From contig DLKC01000017.1 of assembly GCA_002478885.1 (NCBI GenBank), forward strand, positions 1-64,000: a DNA stretch of 64,000 nucleotides, in the 5' to 3' direction. The notes beneath the pieces are model-generated. The model was not told the origin of the DNA. It worked only from the letters and a program-made list of their open reading frames with translations, and did no database searches. Positions 51,553 through 61,314 of the stretch are shown here, piece after piece (within the stretch, counting starts at the first letter, position 1; each line of letters begins with the position of its first letter). The translations under genes and the position numbers were made by a program. This DNA is from Chitinophagaceae bacterium UBA7600. GTDB lineage: Bacteria > Bacteroidota > Bacteroidia > Chitinophagales > Chitinophagaceae.

Positions 51553-52365
51553 ATGAAAAAAATGAACACAGGCTTAACGTCTTTTCCTTCTTTAGTTCTT
51601 GTTGCATTGTTTACTGCGTCGTGTGGTGAACCTGCAAAACAGGAAGCCGCTACAGCAGTACCAGTAGCTACGGATTCCTCGGGTTACAGTTTGGTTTGGG
51701 CTGACGAATTCAATGGCAATGCCGTTGACACAACCAATTGGGGGTATGAAATTGGTGGCGAAGGTTATGGCAACCACGAACCCGAATATTACCAACCTGC
51801 AAATGCCACCGTTGAAGACGGCAATTTGGTGATCACCGGTAAAAAAGAGCAGGTGGGAAAAAACCCTTATACCTCAACGAGAATGATCACAAAAGGCAAG
51901 CATGAATTTTTATATGGAAGGATTGAAGCACGCATAAAAATTCCAGTTGGCCAGGGTTTGTGGCCTGCGTTTTGGACACTTGGCGCAAACATTGACTCTG
52001 TTCCATGGCCAGCCTCGGGTGAAATAGATATTATGGAGCACATTAATACCGATAGCCTGATTTATGGCACACCACATTGGGACAGCGGCGGACATGTTAT
52101 GAGGGGCGACACGCTTTCTTCTACGCCATCAGCATACCATGTGTATGCCATTGAATGGGATTCTGCTGCAATAAGCTGGTTTGTTGACGACATTAAATAT
52201 CATGAACTCGATATAAGCGGTAACAGCACGGAAGAATTTCGCAGGCCCCAGTATATTCTTTTGAACATGGCAATCGGTGGAGATTGGCCCGGACAAAAAG
52301 TGGATGAAAGTAAATTGCCTGCAAAGATGTATGTTGATTATGTAAGAGTTTACAGAAAGCAATAA
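51553..52365 (+). CDS. GH16 beta-glucanase (laminarinase-like) lipoprotein
   Basis: Exported endo-beta-glucanase or related galactanase. Lipobox TASC at about residues 20-23, then a jelly-roll domain: LVWADEFNGNAVDTTNWGY, EYYQPANATVEDGNLVITGK, FLYGRIEARIKIPVGQGLWP. Catalytic site GEIDIMEH (ExDxxE, the two Glu and one Asp) at about 146-153. The C-terminal strand ends YVDYVRVYRKQ, typical of the family. The frame opens at 51472; ATG at 51553 (MKKMNTGLTSF) gives a proper lipoprotein signal. Length 270 is normal. Confidence 0.9.
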   Translation: MKKMNTGLTSFPSLVLVALFTASCGEPAKQEAATAVPVATDSSGYSLVWADEFNGNAVDTTNWGYEIGGEGYGNHEPEYYQPANATVEDGNLVITGKKEQVGKNPYTSTRMITKGKHEFLYGRIEARIKIPVGQGLWPAFWTLGANIDSVPWPASGEIDIMEHINTDSLIYGTPHWDSGGHVMRGDTLSSTPSAYHVYAIEWDSAAISWFVDDIKYHELDISGNSTEEFRRPQYILLNMAIGGDWPGQKVDESKLPAKMYVDYVRVYRKQ

Positions 52366-52453
52366 TCAATTAACTGCAAGGAAAAGGTTGCACGCCACAC
52401 GGAGGTGAAGATCGTGCAGATTTAAAAAGGCTCAAATCGTTAACTACAGATAT

Positions 52454-52497
52454 AAAAGAGGTTAAAGAATTCTTTAACCTCTTTTTGTTTTTATTTA
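52454..52497 (+). terminator. Strong hairpin terminator after the GH16 gene
   Basis: The sequence 52454-52485 is a perfect 32-base palindrome (AAAAGAGGTTAAAGAA and its complement), followed by TTGTTTTTATT. It begins about 88 bases after the stop. No coding frame is supported in 52366-52624. Confidence 0.85.
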
Positions 52498-52624
52498 AGT
52501 TATATACCTTCAGATCATAGAAACGCAAAAAAGTAATTTTACCTGATCAACTCCGCATCAATCAATATATATAATTCCGTTTATCATTACAACCTATATC
52601 AATAACAGCCCCAAATAAAATCCC

Positions 52625-55600
52625 TTGAAAAATCAAACGCTCACAGGCTTTACATTATCAGGTGAATTATCACCCGAACAGGCAAGCAGGCTGCTAAAGT
52701 TGATCAAGACTGATGAGGAGCTATTCAAAAAAATTAGCATAAGCGAAAAAAAATGGCTCGACCTCGAGCGTTCTTTAGCAAGCATTCAGCAGGAAAAAGA
52801 AAGTGATGATGTTATAAAGTCAATACCTGACCTGATGGTTTATGCCGGCTATAACCAGCTGAATATGGACAATATGCTTGAGGGATACCAGATATTGGGG
52901 TTCAACTGGGAATATATTTATATAAATGAGTCCGCTGCAAACCAGGCACGATATCCAAAGCAATACCTGGAGGGCAAAACGATGCCGGAGGTTTTTCCCG
53001 GTATAGAGGGCACTGTTTTATTTGGCAGGCTCAAAACCTGCATGGAAAATGGTTTAGATGATTCTTTTATATCCAGCTTCTCTTATGCAGATGGGAGTAC
53101 TAGTTGGTTTGACCTCAGAGTGCATCCGGTGCCTGAGGGTCTGCTGATGCTTTCCACAGATATTACCGGCATACGCAAAACCAATGAGCTGCTGAAAAAG
53201 AGCGAGGCAGATTACTTCCAGCTTTTTATGAAGAACCCTCAACCCATGTGGATTTATAACATCAACACTTTAAAATTTCTGGAGGTTAATGAAGCAGCGA
53301 TAAAACACTATGGATACACCCGTGAAGAATTTCAAACAATGACTGCACTGGACGTAAGGCCAGAAACGGAGTGCCAAAAGTTTATTGACACATTTGGAAA
53401 AAAACTTGGTGGTTATGCATTAAGCGGCGAATGGAAGCATAGGAAAAAGAATGGGGAAATAATTGATGTTGAAATCAGTTCATATGATGTGTTGTTCAAA
53501 GATGAAGAGGCAAGACATGTAATGATCATAGACATCACGCAAAGAAAGAAAGCCGAAGAGCAAATAAGGCTGAGTGAAGAAAGGTTCAGGGCATTGGTCG
53601 AAAATGGCCACGATGCAATATTGATTCGCAATGAAGACTTCCGGTTAACTTATTGCAGCCCGGGTACCAAGAAAATGTTAGGCTATAGCCGGGACGAAGA
53701 ACCGGACTTGAATTCAGAACAAACCTACCACGCTGATGATTGGACATATGTTAACCAATTAAAGCAGGAAGTACTCAATAGCCCCGGCAAATCCATAGCC
53801 GCAAGCTTCAGAAGGATTCATAAAAACGGCAATATTGTTTGGGTAGAAGGATACATGACTAATCTTTTGCATGTTCCGGCAGTAAAGGGTATCATCTCTA
53901 ATTTTACTGATATTACAGAGCGAAAAATACACGAGGCATCGCTGGCCAAAAATCAGCTTTACCTGGAGATGGCTCAAACCATCGGTAAAACGGGTCACAT
54001 GATATTCGAGTGGTCGCCGAGTGAAAAAGAGCCGGTTATATCATGGTCAAAAAATCTTTACAAACTTCACGGACTGGAAAAAACAGATTCGACAGATGGA
54101 AAGCTATTAATGGAAATGGTACATCCCGATGACCGGCGCCAGCTTAGCGACTTGATTATGCGAGCCTACCTAAGCAATCAATCGCAGGAAGTAGACTATC
54201 GGATAACACGACCTGACGGAAGCATCAGCCTATTAAACGGAAAATTAATTCCATTGCCAGCGGAAGATAGCAAAAAAATTGTCTTTGGTATATCGCAGGA
54301 TATAACACGTGAAAAACTCTCAGAAGAAAAAATCCGACAATCACAGAACCTGCTTGCAGGGTATTTTAATAATACATCGGAAGCTATCTGCATTATAGAC
54401 AGGAAAAGAAAAATATTAACCCATAACAGGGTATTTGAAAACATGTGCCTGGAGGTTAAAACCGGCGAACTGTTTGATAACTATACTCTGGAGAACCGGC
54501 TGCAGCCGGCATTTTATCATATTTTGGAAGATAAAATCTCAAACGCGCTTAGAGGCGAATTAATCAACTGTGACGTACTGATTCCACGTAAGAAAAAAAC
54601 CGAATGGTGGTCGCTTAGTATAAGGCCTGCACGTGATAACCGATACGCCATAAGCAGCATAGCAATCGTATTAAAAAACATCGACGAAAAACGACGCGCA
54701 GAAGAAGAATTGAGGATAAGCAATGAACGATACCTGTACATGACCAAGGCAACATCTGATGCCATATGGGATTGGGATGTGGAAAAGGACGTGCTTTACA
54801 GGGGCGATGGCTTTGAAACATTGTTTGGCTACAATAAAAAAGATTTCTCCGGCAAAATGCAGGAGTGGAACAATCTTGTGCACCCTGACGATTTGGAGCG
54901 TGTTGAGTCTAACTATCAAAAATTATTGGCCGAAGGCGAAAATATCTGGTTTGATGAATACCGCTACAAGAAAGCAAATGGCGAATATGCTTATGTAATT
55001 GATAAGGGTATTATCATCAGGAACAGTCATGGTAAAATTTCAAGAATGGTGGGAGCCATGCAGGACATTACCCGCCGTAAAAAAGAGGAACAGCGACTGA
55101 AAATGCTGGAAGCCGTGGTTATGCAAACAAGCGATATGGTGCTGATTACGGAAGCAAGACCGAACGGCCCTGATGGAAGAAAAACCGTTTATGTGAACGA
55201 TGCTTTCTGCCGCACAACTGGCTATTCACAGGAAGATTTTCTTGGAAAAAACCCTAAGTTGCTGCAAGGTAAGCTCTCGGATAAAAAAGCTATTCAAAAA
55301 CTGAAAACCGCAATTGGCTCCTGGTCTTCCTGCGAAGTGGAAACGGTTAACTATGCAAAAAACGGAATGCCGTACTGGGTAGAGATGTCGATAATGCCAA
55401 TAACCAATGAAAAAGGTGAATACACACATTGGGTGGGCGTTCAGAAAAATGTTACGGAACGAAAGAAGAAAGACGATGAGAAAAAACAGCTGATTGAAGA
55501 GCTCACAAAAAACAATAACGAGTTAAGGCAATTTTCCTATATTACGTCTCACAACCTCAGAGCTCCTCTCACAAATTTGCTGGCGATTATTGAGCTCACC

Positions 55601-56188
55601 AAAAAGTTTACTATTGAAGATAAAACACTCCAAAAACTGCTCGATGGGTTTGCGAAATCGACCTATAATCTTAACGACACGTTGAACGACCTTATACACA
55701 TTCTCGTAATAAAAGAAAACACCAATATTGTAAATACCGAAGTACATTTCACCAGCACTTATAACAAAACACGATGTTCCATAAAAACGCTGATTGAAAA
55801 ATCGGAAGCTGAAATAGATACTGATTTTTCAGCAATTGATACAATTATATTTAACCCTGTTTACCTCGAAAGTATTTTTATGAATTTATTGGTGAATGCT
55901 TTGCGTTATTCAGACCCTGCAAGAAAACCCGTAATTCATATATGCTCATCTATAGAAAAAGGGCAGCCAGTTTTGCGTTTCAGCGATAATGGTCTTGGGA
56001 TGAACATGGCCCGTGTACGGGATAAGATATTTGGGTTATACCAGAAGTTTCACCACCACCCTGAAAGCAAAGGGATTGGCCTTTATCTTGTGCACGCACA
56101 GGTGACTGCCATGGGCGGTTCAATTGAGGTAGATAGTAAAGAAAAAGAAGGCACAACCTTTACCATAAAATTTAAACCGCTTGGTTAA
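52625..56188 (+). CDS. Multi-PAS sensor histidine kinase
   Basis: Signal-sensing kinase with a large cytosolic sensor part. About seven PAS/PAC units lie between residues 60 and 960, visible as repeats of a GYNQLN- or GYSRDEE-type PAS turn and PAC ends such as ITQRKKAEEQIRLSEERFRA, ITERKIHEASL and ITRRKKEEQRLKML. No transmembrane segment is seen. Kinase: phospho-acceptor box SYITSHNLRAPLTNLLAI (His about residue 976), then NLLVNALRYSD (N box), FSDNGLGMNM and KGIGLYLVHA (G boxes). The start is a TTG at 52625. The stop overlaps the next ATG by one base, so the response regulator is coupled to it. Confidence 0.87.
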   Translation: MKNQTLTGFTLSGELSPEQASRLLKLIKTDEELFKKISISEKKWLDLERSLASIQQEKESDDVIKSIPDLMVYAGYNQLNMDNMLEGYQILGFNWEYIYINESAANQARYPKQYLEGKTMPEVFPGIEGTVLFGRLKTCMENGLDDSFISSFSYADGSTSWFDLRVHPVPEGLLMLSTDITGIRKTNELLKKSEADYFQLFMKNPQPMWIYNINTLKFLEVNEAAIKHYGYTREEFQTMTALDVRPETECQKFIDTFGKKLGGYALSGEWKHRKKNGEIIDVEISSYDVLFKDEEARHVMIIDITQRKKAEEQIRLSEERFRALVENGHDAILIRNEDFRLTYCSPGTKKMLGYSRDEEPDLNSEQTYHADDWTYVNQLKQEVLNSPGKSIAASFRRIHKNGNIVWVEGYMTNLLHVPAVKGIISNFTDITERKIHEASLAKNQLYLEMAQTIGKTGHMIFEWSPSEKEPVISWSKNLYKLHGLEKTDSTDGKLLMEMVHPDDRRQLSDLIMRAYLSNQSQEVDYRITRPDGSISLLNGKLIPLPAEDSKKIVFGISQDITREKLSEEKIRQSQNLLAGYFNNTSEAICIIDRKRKILTHNRVFENMCLEVKTGELFDNYTLENRLQPAFYHILEDKISNALRGELINCDVLIPRKKKTEWWSLSIRPARDNRYAISSIAIVLKNIDEKRRAEEELRISNERYLYMTKATSDAIWDWDVEKDVLYRGDGFETLFGYNKKDFSGKMQEWNNLVHPDDLERVESNYQKLLAEGENIWFDEYRYKKANGEYAYVIDKGIIIRNSHGKISRMVGAMQDITRRKKEEQRLKMLEAVVMQTSDMVLITEARPNGPDGRKTVYVNDAFCRTTGYSQEDFLGKNPKLLQGKLSDKKAIQKLKTAIGSWSSCEVETVNYAKNGMPYWVEMSIMPITNEKGEYTHWVGVQKNVTERKKKDDEKKQLIEELTKNNNELRQFSYITSHNLRAPLTNLLAIIELTKKFTIEDKTLQKLLDGFAKSTYNLNDTLNDLIHILVIKENTNIVNTEVHFTSTYNKTRCSIKTLIEKSEAEIDTDFSAIDTIIFNPVYLESIFMNLLVNALRYSDPARKPVIHICSSIEKGQPVLRFSDNGLGMNMARVRDKIFGLYQKFHHHPESKGIGLYLVHAQVTAMGGSIEVDSKEKEGTTFTIKFKPLG

Positions 56189-56616
56189 TGATACCGAATA
56201 TTCTGTGCATCGATGATGATGAGATAAGTTTAATGCTGAATGAGTTTTTATGTGAGCTTACAGTGTTTGGAAAAAAAGTTTCACTGTCGACGAGGCCAGA
56301 TGAAATAATTGAAGACCTGAAAATTATTTACAAAGAAGGCACCGTTGAAGATATTCCCGATCTTATGTTGCTCGATTTGAATATGCCGATAATGAATGGC
56401 TGGCAGTTTCTTGATACATTAATCGGAATAGACCCTGATTTTGCAAACAAGCTAAAGATTGTGGTGCTCTCTTCTTCGGTCGATCCGAAAGACAAGGAAA
56501 AAGCTGCAGACTACCCTAATATTATCCTGTTTCAACCCAAGCCGATGACCGAAACAGTTCTTGCCGAACTAAAAGAGCATCCACTATTGATCCGGCATTT
56601 TACGGCACCGCATTAA
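56188..56616 (+). CDS. Single-domain response regulator
   Basis: Receiver-only phospho-acceptor for the adjacent kinase. Acidic pocket CIDDDEISL near residue 7-15, phosphorylation site LMLLDLNMPIMNGW (Asp about 63), Ser/Thr in VVLSSSVDPKD and Lys in FQPKPMTE. No DNA-binding or enzyme domain follows, so the output is probably protein contact or phosphotransfer. Its ATG overlaps the kinase stop (TAATG). Confidence 0.88.
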   Translation: MIPNILCIDDDEISLMLNEFLCELTVFGKKVSLSTRPDEIIEDLKIIYKEGTVEDIPDLMLLDLNMPIMNGWQFLDTLIGIDPDFANKLKIVVLSSSVDPKDKEKAADYPNIILFQPKPMTETVLAELKEHPLLIRHFTAPH

Positions 56617-56659
56617 CAATTACATTTTCCAAGACATCGTTATCGATCAACAGCGGACT

Positions 56660-56738
56660 GTTCCGTTCAGCATTGTACTGAACGCCTAAGAGTGCGACGC
56701 AACAAAAGACGCCATGAAAAACCGTTGCCGGCCCCAAA
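56660..56738 (-). repeat. Dispersed intergenic repeat, locus 22
   Basis: Minus A-type core CCTAAGAGTGCGACGCAAC ending at 56703, then GACGCCATG and TTGCCGGCCCC. TTCAG...CTGAA stands before the core. Confidence 0.8.
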
Positions 56739-56815
56739 ATCATTTACCCGATTTTAAAAACCAATCTGCATAAGAATTAACTTGCAGTTCTTCAAAAAAA
56801 TTACAAATAACATTT

Positions 56816-57700
56816 ATGAAAAAGATTGCTTCGCTTTGCCTTTCAGGCCTGGTCTTTTTTGCTTCCTGCAATAGTGGCGGCACAAACACCACCGCAACAG
56901 ATACTTCAACAACCACCGCCGTAGCAGACTCGTTCGATATTGCTGCTAACTGGAAGATAGGTATTCAAATGTGGACGTTTAACCATTTTACTTTTACACA
57001 GGCGCTCGACAAGGTTGACAGCGCCGGCGTTAAATCGATCGAGGCATTCTGGGGCATGAAACTGGGCGGAGATATGAAAGGCGAGTTTGGTGCATCAATG
57101 GATACTGCGACAAGAGCTAAATTAAAAACATTGCTTCAGTCTAAAGGCATCCAAATCGTTGCCATGGGCGTAATTGCTCCAAAAGACCGCAAGGAATGGC
57201 TGCAGGCTTTTGATCTGGCAAAGGAATTCGGTCTGAGTTATATTACGGCAGAACCGGAAGATAACCAGTGGAATTATGTTGACAGCATGGCGGGTATTTA
57301 TGGAATAAAAGTGGCCATTCACGATCATCCCAAACCAAATCATTATTGGAGTCCCGACTCAGTACTCGCAGCCATCCAGGGTCATCCCAATATTGGTTCC
57401 TGCGCCGATGTTGGTCATTGGGCACGCAACGGTTTAAACCCGGTTGATTGCCTTAAAAAACTCGAAGGCCACGTATATGGCGTTCACCTGAAAGACATTG
57501 TGAAATTTGACGACGTGAATGCTGCAGACACTGTTGTAAGCAAAGGCGTGAACGATTTCCCAGCAATTTTTGCTGAATTAAAACGCCAGCATTTCCAAGG
57601 TATGTTATCGATAGAACATGAATCAAATTGGTTGAACAACCTTCCCGATGTTATTGAAACAGTTAAGTATTATAACGACCAGGTTGCCAAACTAAAATAA
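56816..57700 (+). CDS. Lipoprotein sugar phosphate isomerase/epimerase-like TIM barrel
   Basis: Second xylose-isomerase-like TIM barrel in the window. Lipobox FASCNSG at about residues 15-21, then a Thr-rich linker. Barrel segments: IQMWTFNHFTFTQALDKVDS, KSIEAFWGMK, SYITAEPEDNQWN, GIKVAIHDHPKPNHYW, GSCADVGHWARNG and YGVHLKDIVKFDD, ending LSIEHESNWLNN. The Glu/Asp/His residues in these segments are the family's metal sites. The natural substrate of such periplasmic members is not established. Confidence 0.83.
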   Translation: MKKIASLCLSGLVFFASCNSGGTNTTATDTSTTTAVADSFDIAANWKIGIQMWTFNHFTFTQALDKVDSAGVKSIEAFWGMKLGGDMKGEFGASMDTATRAKLKTLLQSKGIQIVAMGVIAPKDRKEWLQAFDLAKEFGLSYITAEPEDNQWNYVDSMAGIYGIKVAIHDHPKPNHYWSPDSVLAAIQGHPNIGSCADVGHWARNGLNPVDCLKKLEGHVYGVHLKDIVKFDDVNAADTVVSKGVNDFPAIFAELKRQHFQGMLSIEHESNWLNNLPDVIETVKYYNDQVAKLK

Positions 57701-57737
57701 TATTTTTCGCATAAGCTTAGGTTTGATAACGCTTATG

Positions 57738-57822
57738 TTCCCGGCTGCAGTACTTATACCATCGCCTGTTGCGTCGCACCCTTGTACTCAAGGTCCTTCA
57801 CGCAACAGGCGCTGTTTTTATA
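57738..57822 (+). repeat. Dispersed intergenic repeat, locus 23 (with a minus remnant)
   Basis: Plus A-type core GTTGCGTCGCACCCTTGT at 57768-57785, preceded by TTCCCGGCTGC at 57737. CACGCAACAGGCGCTG near 57799 looks like a truncated copy in the opposite orientation. Confidence 0.8.
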
Positions 57823-57876
57823 CACAATGCCACATTTATTTTTAGAGTATCTTGTTGTAATTAAAAACCGCTGTTT

Positions 57877-60279
57877 ATGGCTCGTATCATGTTTGTTTTG
57901 CTGGTTGTCATAATAATTCCATGCTCTTTGTTCGCACAACAAAAGCAAGACCTACAGATCAACGGGCTCCAGTCAACAGTAGAGATTTTACGCGACCAAT
58001 GGGGCGTTAACCACATTTATGCAAACAACCAGCACGACCTTTTTTTTGCACAAGGTTATTGTGCAGCAAAAGATCGTTTGTTTCAGTTCGAGGTCTGGCG
58101 CAGGCAGGCGACGGGCACATTAGCAGAGATACTTGGCCCGGGAGAATTGAAACGTGATATCGGTGCACGCCTCTTTGCTTACCGTGGCGACATGCAAACA
58201 GAACTTCAGCGTTATCACCCGCAGGGTGCGGCTATCATAAACGCATATGTGGATGGTGTCAATGCCTACATCAGCTACGTGCTTGCCAACCCCAACCTAC
58301 TGCCCGAAGAGTTTACCTTATTAAAAATACTCCCGGGCAAGTGGACACCCGAGGTAGTTATTTCCCGCCACCAGGGATTACTTGGCAATGCAACCGAAGA
58401 ACTTAATCTCGGAAGAGCAGTAGCAAAAGTTGGCACCGAGAAAGTAAAGCAGCTAATGTGGTTTCACCCCAAAGAGCCCGATCTTACACTCGATAGCAGC
58501 CTGCAGGGAGATGTGCTGTTCAAAGACATTCTTGGTCTTTACAATGCCTCTCACGCCGAGGTTTTTTTTCATAAAGATGATATTAATAAAACTGCTCTCG
58601 ACCCTGACGCTGTGTTAAGCAATATCAACCAGCAATTGTACGTATCCGACAAACAGGAAGAGGCATATCAGGGCAGCAACAACTGGATCGTTAGCGAGCA
58701 AAAATCTGCCAGTGGCCATACAATGCTGGCAAATGATCCACATAGAAAAATTGCCGTTCCATCATTGCGTTATATCGTTCACCTTGTTGCACCAGGCTGG
58801 AATGTTATTGGCGGTGGTGAGCCAGAAATTCCGGGTGTTTCGATCGGCCATAACGAATATGGCGCATGGGGCCTGACCATTTTTGAAACAGATGGGGAGG
58901 ATATCTTTACATACGATCTAGATTCCACAGATCTTACCCGTTACCGGTACAAAGGTGAATGGGTGAAGATGAAAGAAATAAAAGAAACAATCCCTGTAAA
59001 ACAGTCTGCTACTGTAACCGTTAGTTTATACTATACCGTACAAGGACCAGTTACCTTTATCGACTCAGTGAATCATAAGGCGTATGCCCTGCGCTGTGCA
59101 TGGCTCGAAGCCGGCGGCGCACCTTATTTGGCTTCACTGCGTATCGACCAGGCCAGGAATTGGGAGGATTTCCGCAACGCCTGCAGCTATAGTCATATTC
59201 CCGGGGAGAATATGATATGGGCCGATAAAAAAGGAGATATCGGGTGGCAGGCCGTTGGCATTACACCTATCCGCAATAATTTCAGTGGCCTTTTACCTGT
59301 GCCAGGCGATGGCCGCTATGAATGGCAGGGCTACTTGCCGATTGAAGATCGCCCACATGCATACAACCCCGCCAAAGGATTTTTCGCTACAGCCAACCAA
59401 AATGTAACTCCTGATAATTACAATCATTGGAATGCCATTGGTTACACATGGGCTGACGATTTTCGTGGCAATCGTATTAACGAAGTACTTGCCGCCAAAC
59501 AAAAAATTACGATCGCAGATATGAAAGCGCTGCAGACAGATTATTATTCGCTGCCGGCAAGATCACTCGTACCCTTGCTACAAAACATTTCTTTCAGCGA
59601 TTCGCTTACAACTACAGCATTACAACTGTTATTAAACTGGAACATGATACTCGATAAAAACAGCAAAGCCGCATCTGTTTATGTAATGTGGGAAAGGCAA
59701 CTCATGCAAAACGCCGACTCGCTGCTGGTGCCTAAAGTGGTGCAGCCCTATATAAGAATACAACTTACCAAACTAATACAATGGCTACAGCAACCCCAGC
59801 AGGTTTTTGAAACAAATGCCGCCGCTCAGTGTAATATTTTTATAAAGCAAAGTTTTGAACAGGCTGTTTCGGCACTTGTAAAAAAGCTCGGTAGCGATAC
59901 AGCAAAATGGCAGTATGGCCAAACTGTTTTTAAGCATGTGCAACTCAGCCACCCGCTACAAAATATTGCTGACACCATTCTTCAAAAAAAGTTAACTGTT
60001 GGCCCTTTTCCAAGAGGAGGCAATGGATTCACTCCGGGTTCAACAGGCGACGCTGATAACCAGGCTAGCGGCGCCAGCTTTCGCTTTGTAACCGACACCG
60101 GAAACTGGGACGATGCACTCATGATTAATACTCCCGGGCAATCGGGTGATCCTTCGAGCCCCTTTTACCGGAATTTATTCCCGCTCTGGGCCAGCGATCA
60201 ATATTTTCCAGCGTTTTATTCACGAAAAAAAATCGAGCAAGTAACGACTAGCCAGCTAAAGCTTTCGCCGCTTAAGTAA
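57877..60279 (+). CDS. Penicillin acylase family N-terminal nucleophile hydrolase
   Basis: Exported amidase that matures by self-cleavage. Signal peptide at 1-21. The alpha-chain part ends before QGSNNWIVSEQKSASGHT, where the Ser following Gly is the expected N-terminal nucleophile of the beta chain. Other family segments: LRDQWGVNHIYANNQHDLFF, FAQGYCAAKDRLFQFEVWRR, ANDPHRKIAVPS, GHNEYGAWGLT and a final ATP-free C-terminal region with NTPGQSGDPSSPFYRN. Length 800 is typical. Members include penicillin and acyl-homoserine lactone acylases; which substrate applies here is unknown. Confidence 0.88.
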   Translation: MARIMFVLLVVIIIPCSLFAQQKQDLQINGLQSTVEILRDQWGVNHIYANNQHDLFFAQGYCAAKDRLFQFEVWRRQATGTLAEILGPGELKRDIGARLFAYRGDMQTELQRYHPQGAAIINAYVDGVNAYISYVLANPNLLPEEFTLLKILPGKWTPEVVISRHQGLLGNATEELNLGRAVAKVGTEKVKQLMWFHPKEPDLTLDSSLQGDVLFKDILGLYNASHAEVFFHKDDINKTALDPDAVLSNINQQLYVSDKQEEAYQGSNNWIVSEQKSASGHTMLANDPHRKIAVPSLRYIVHLVAPGWNVIGGGEPEIPGVSIGHNEYGAWGLTIFETDGEDIFTYDLDSTDLTRYRYKGEWVKMKEIKETIPVKQSATVTVSLYYTVQGPVTFIDSVNHKAYALRCAWLEAGGAPYLASLRIDQARNWEDFRNACSYSHIPGENMIWADKKGDIGWQAVGITPIRNNFSGLLPVPGDGRYEWQGYLPIEDRPHAYNPAKGFFATANQNVTPDNYNHWNAIGYTWADDFRGNRINEVLAAKQKITIADMKALQTDYYSLPARSLVPLLQNISFSDSLTTTALQLLLNWNMILDKNSKAASVYVMWERQLMQNADSLLVPKVVQPYIRIQLTKLIQWLQQPQQVFETNAAAQCNIFIKQSFEQAVSALVKKLGSDTAKWQYGQTVFKHVQLSHPLQNIADTILQKKLTVGPFPRGGNGFTPGSTGDADNQASGASFRFVTDTGNWDDALMINTPGQSGDPSSPFYRNLFPLWASDQYFPAFYSRKKIEQVTTSQLKLSPLK

Positions 60280-60291
60280 CAAATTTTTGAA

Positions 60292-60352
60292 CAGCACAGC
60301 AGTAATACTATTGAACTTTACTTGCGTCGCACTCTTGTACGTGCGGCACCTC
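60292..60352 (+). repeat. Dispersed intergenic repeat, locus 24
   Basis: Plus A-type core CTTGCGTCGCACTCTTGT at 60321-60338, followed by ACGTGCGGCACC. The upstream block is weak (AGCACAGCAG). Confidence 0.75.
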
Positions 60353-60426
60353 CTTCAACAAAATGCGATCTACATAAAACTCCATGCGTTTTTTTCCAAA
60401 TTTTTATTTTTACATAAAACATTATT

Positions 60427-61206
60427 ATGAAATATACAATAACGAATGCTACATTCCTGTTAGCAATATTTTCTTGCATCGTTTGTGTAACAGCAACTGC
60501 CCAATCGTCACGATTCAGTTATAACAAATATGGCAACGCCACAGGCGATACACTCAGCTATCGCATGCTTTTTCCCGACTATGATACTTTCCGCAAATAT
60601 CCCTTGGTAATTTTTTTGCACGGCTCCGGTGAACGCGGCAGCGACAACGAAGCACAGTTAAAATGGGGCGTGATGAATTTTGCAACAGACCAGATGATGG
60701 TAGGGCATTCGGCAATTGTTATTGCACCACAATGCCCTGAAAAAATGAGCTGGTCGAATTTTGGCCGGGATGAAGATCCTGCGCAAACAAAATTATTACC
60801 AACCCCGTCGAAGCCTATGGAGTTGCTGATCGGTTTGATTATGGAAATGAAGAAAAACCGGTTTGTTGATACCAATCGCATTTACATTACCGGTCTTTCC
60901 ATGGGCGGCTTTGGCACCTACGATGCCATTGAGCGTTATCCCAATTTGTTTGCAGCTGCGATGCCTGTTTGCGGTGGCGGCGATGTTTCAAAAGCAGCAA
61001 GCATTGCACACATTCCTATCTGGAATTTTCTTGGTTCAGACGATGGGTCGGTTGATCCACGCTACTCGCTGAATATGTACAATGCATTAATGAAAGCCGG
61101 CGCACGCCCTGGTTACACGCAATACCCGGAGACAGGACATTTTTCGTGGCTGGCAGCATATAGCGATCCCCAGGTATATGAGTGGTTATTCAGGCAGCAC
61201 AAGTAA
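60427..61206 (+). CDS. Secreted alpha/beta hydrolase (phospholipase/carboxylesterase-like)
   Basis: Exported esterase. Signal peptide at about 1-25 (ending TATAQ). Oxyanion-loop region PLVIFLHGSGERGSDNEAQL, nucleophile elbow YITGLSMGGFGTYDAI (Ser), acid in NFLGSDDGSVDP (Asp) and His in PETGHFSWLAAYSD, a full catalytic triad in the right order. Relatives include feruloyl and acetyl esterases acting on plant polysaccharides, which suits the local glycan genes, but the substrate is not shown. Confidence 0.86.
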   Translation: MKYTITNATFLLAIFSCIVCVTATAQSSRFSYNKYGNATGDTLSYRMLFPDYDTFRKYPLVIFLHGSGERGSDNEAQLKWGVMNFATDQMMVGHSAIVIAPQCPEKMSWSNFGRDEDPAQTKLLPTPSKPMELLIGLIMEMKKNRFVDTNRIYITGLSMGGFGTYDAIERYPNLFAAAMPVCGGGDVSKAASIAHIPIWNFLGSDDGSVDPRYSLNMYNALMKAGARPGYTQYPETGHFSWLAAYSDPQVYEWLFRQHK

Positions 61207-61314
61207 AATAATCAATATGTAATACGTGTAAACAAAATTGTGGCCGCATAAACGCTGGAGCAAACTAAGATCAATTGAAATTTTAACTGTTTAACTTTTT
61301 TAAGACAAATAATT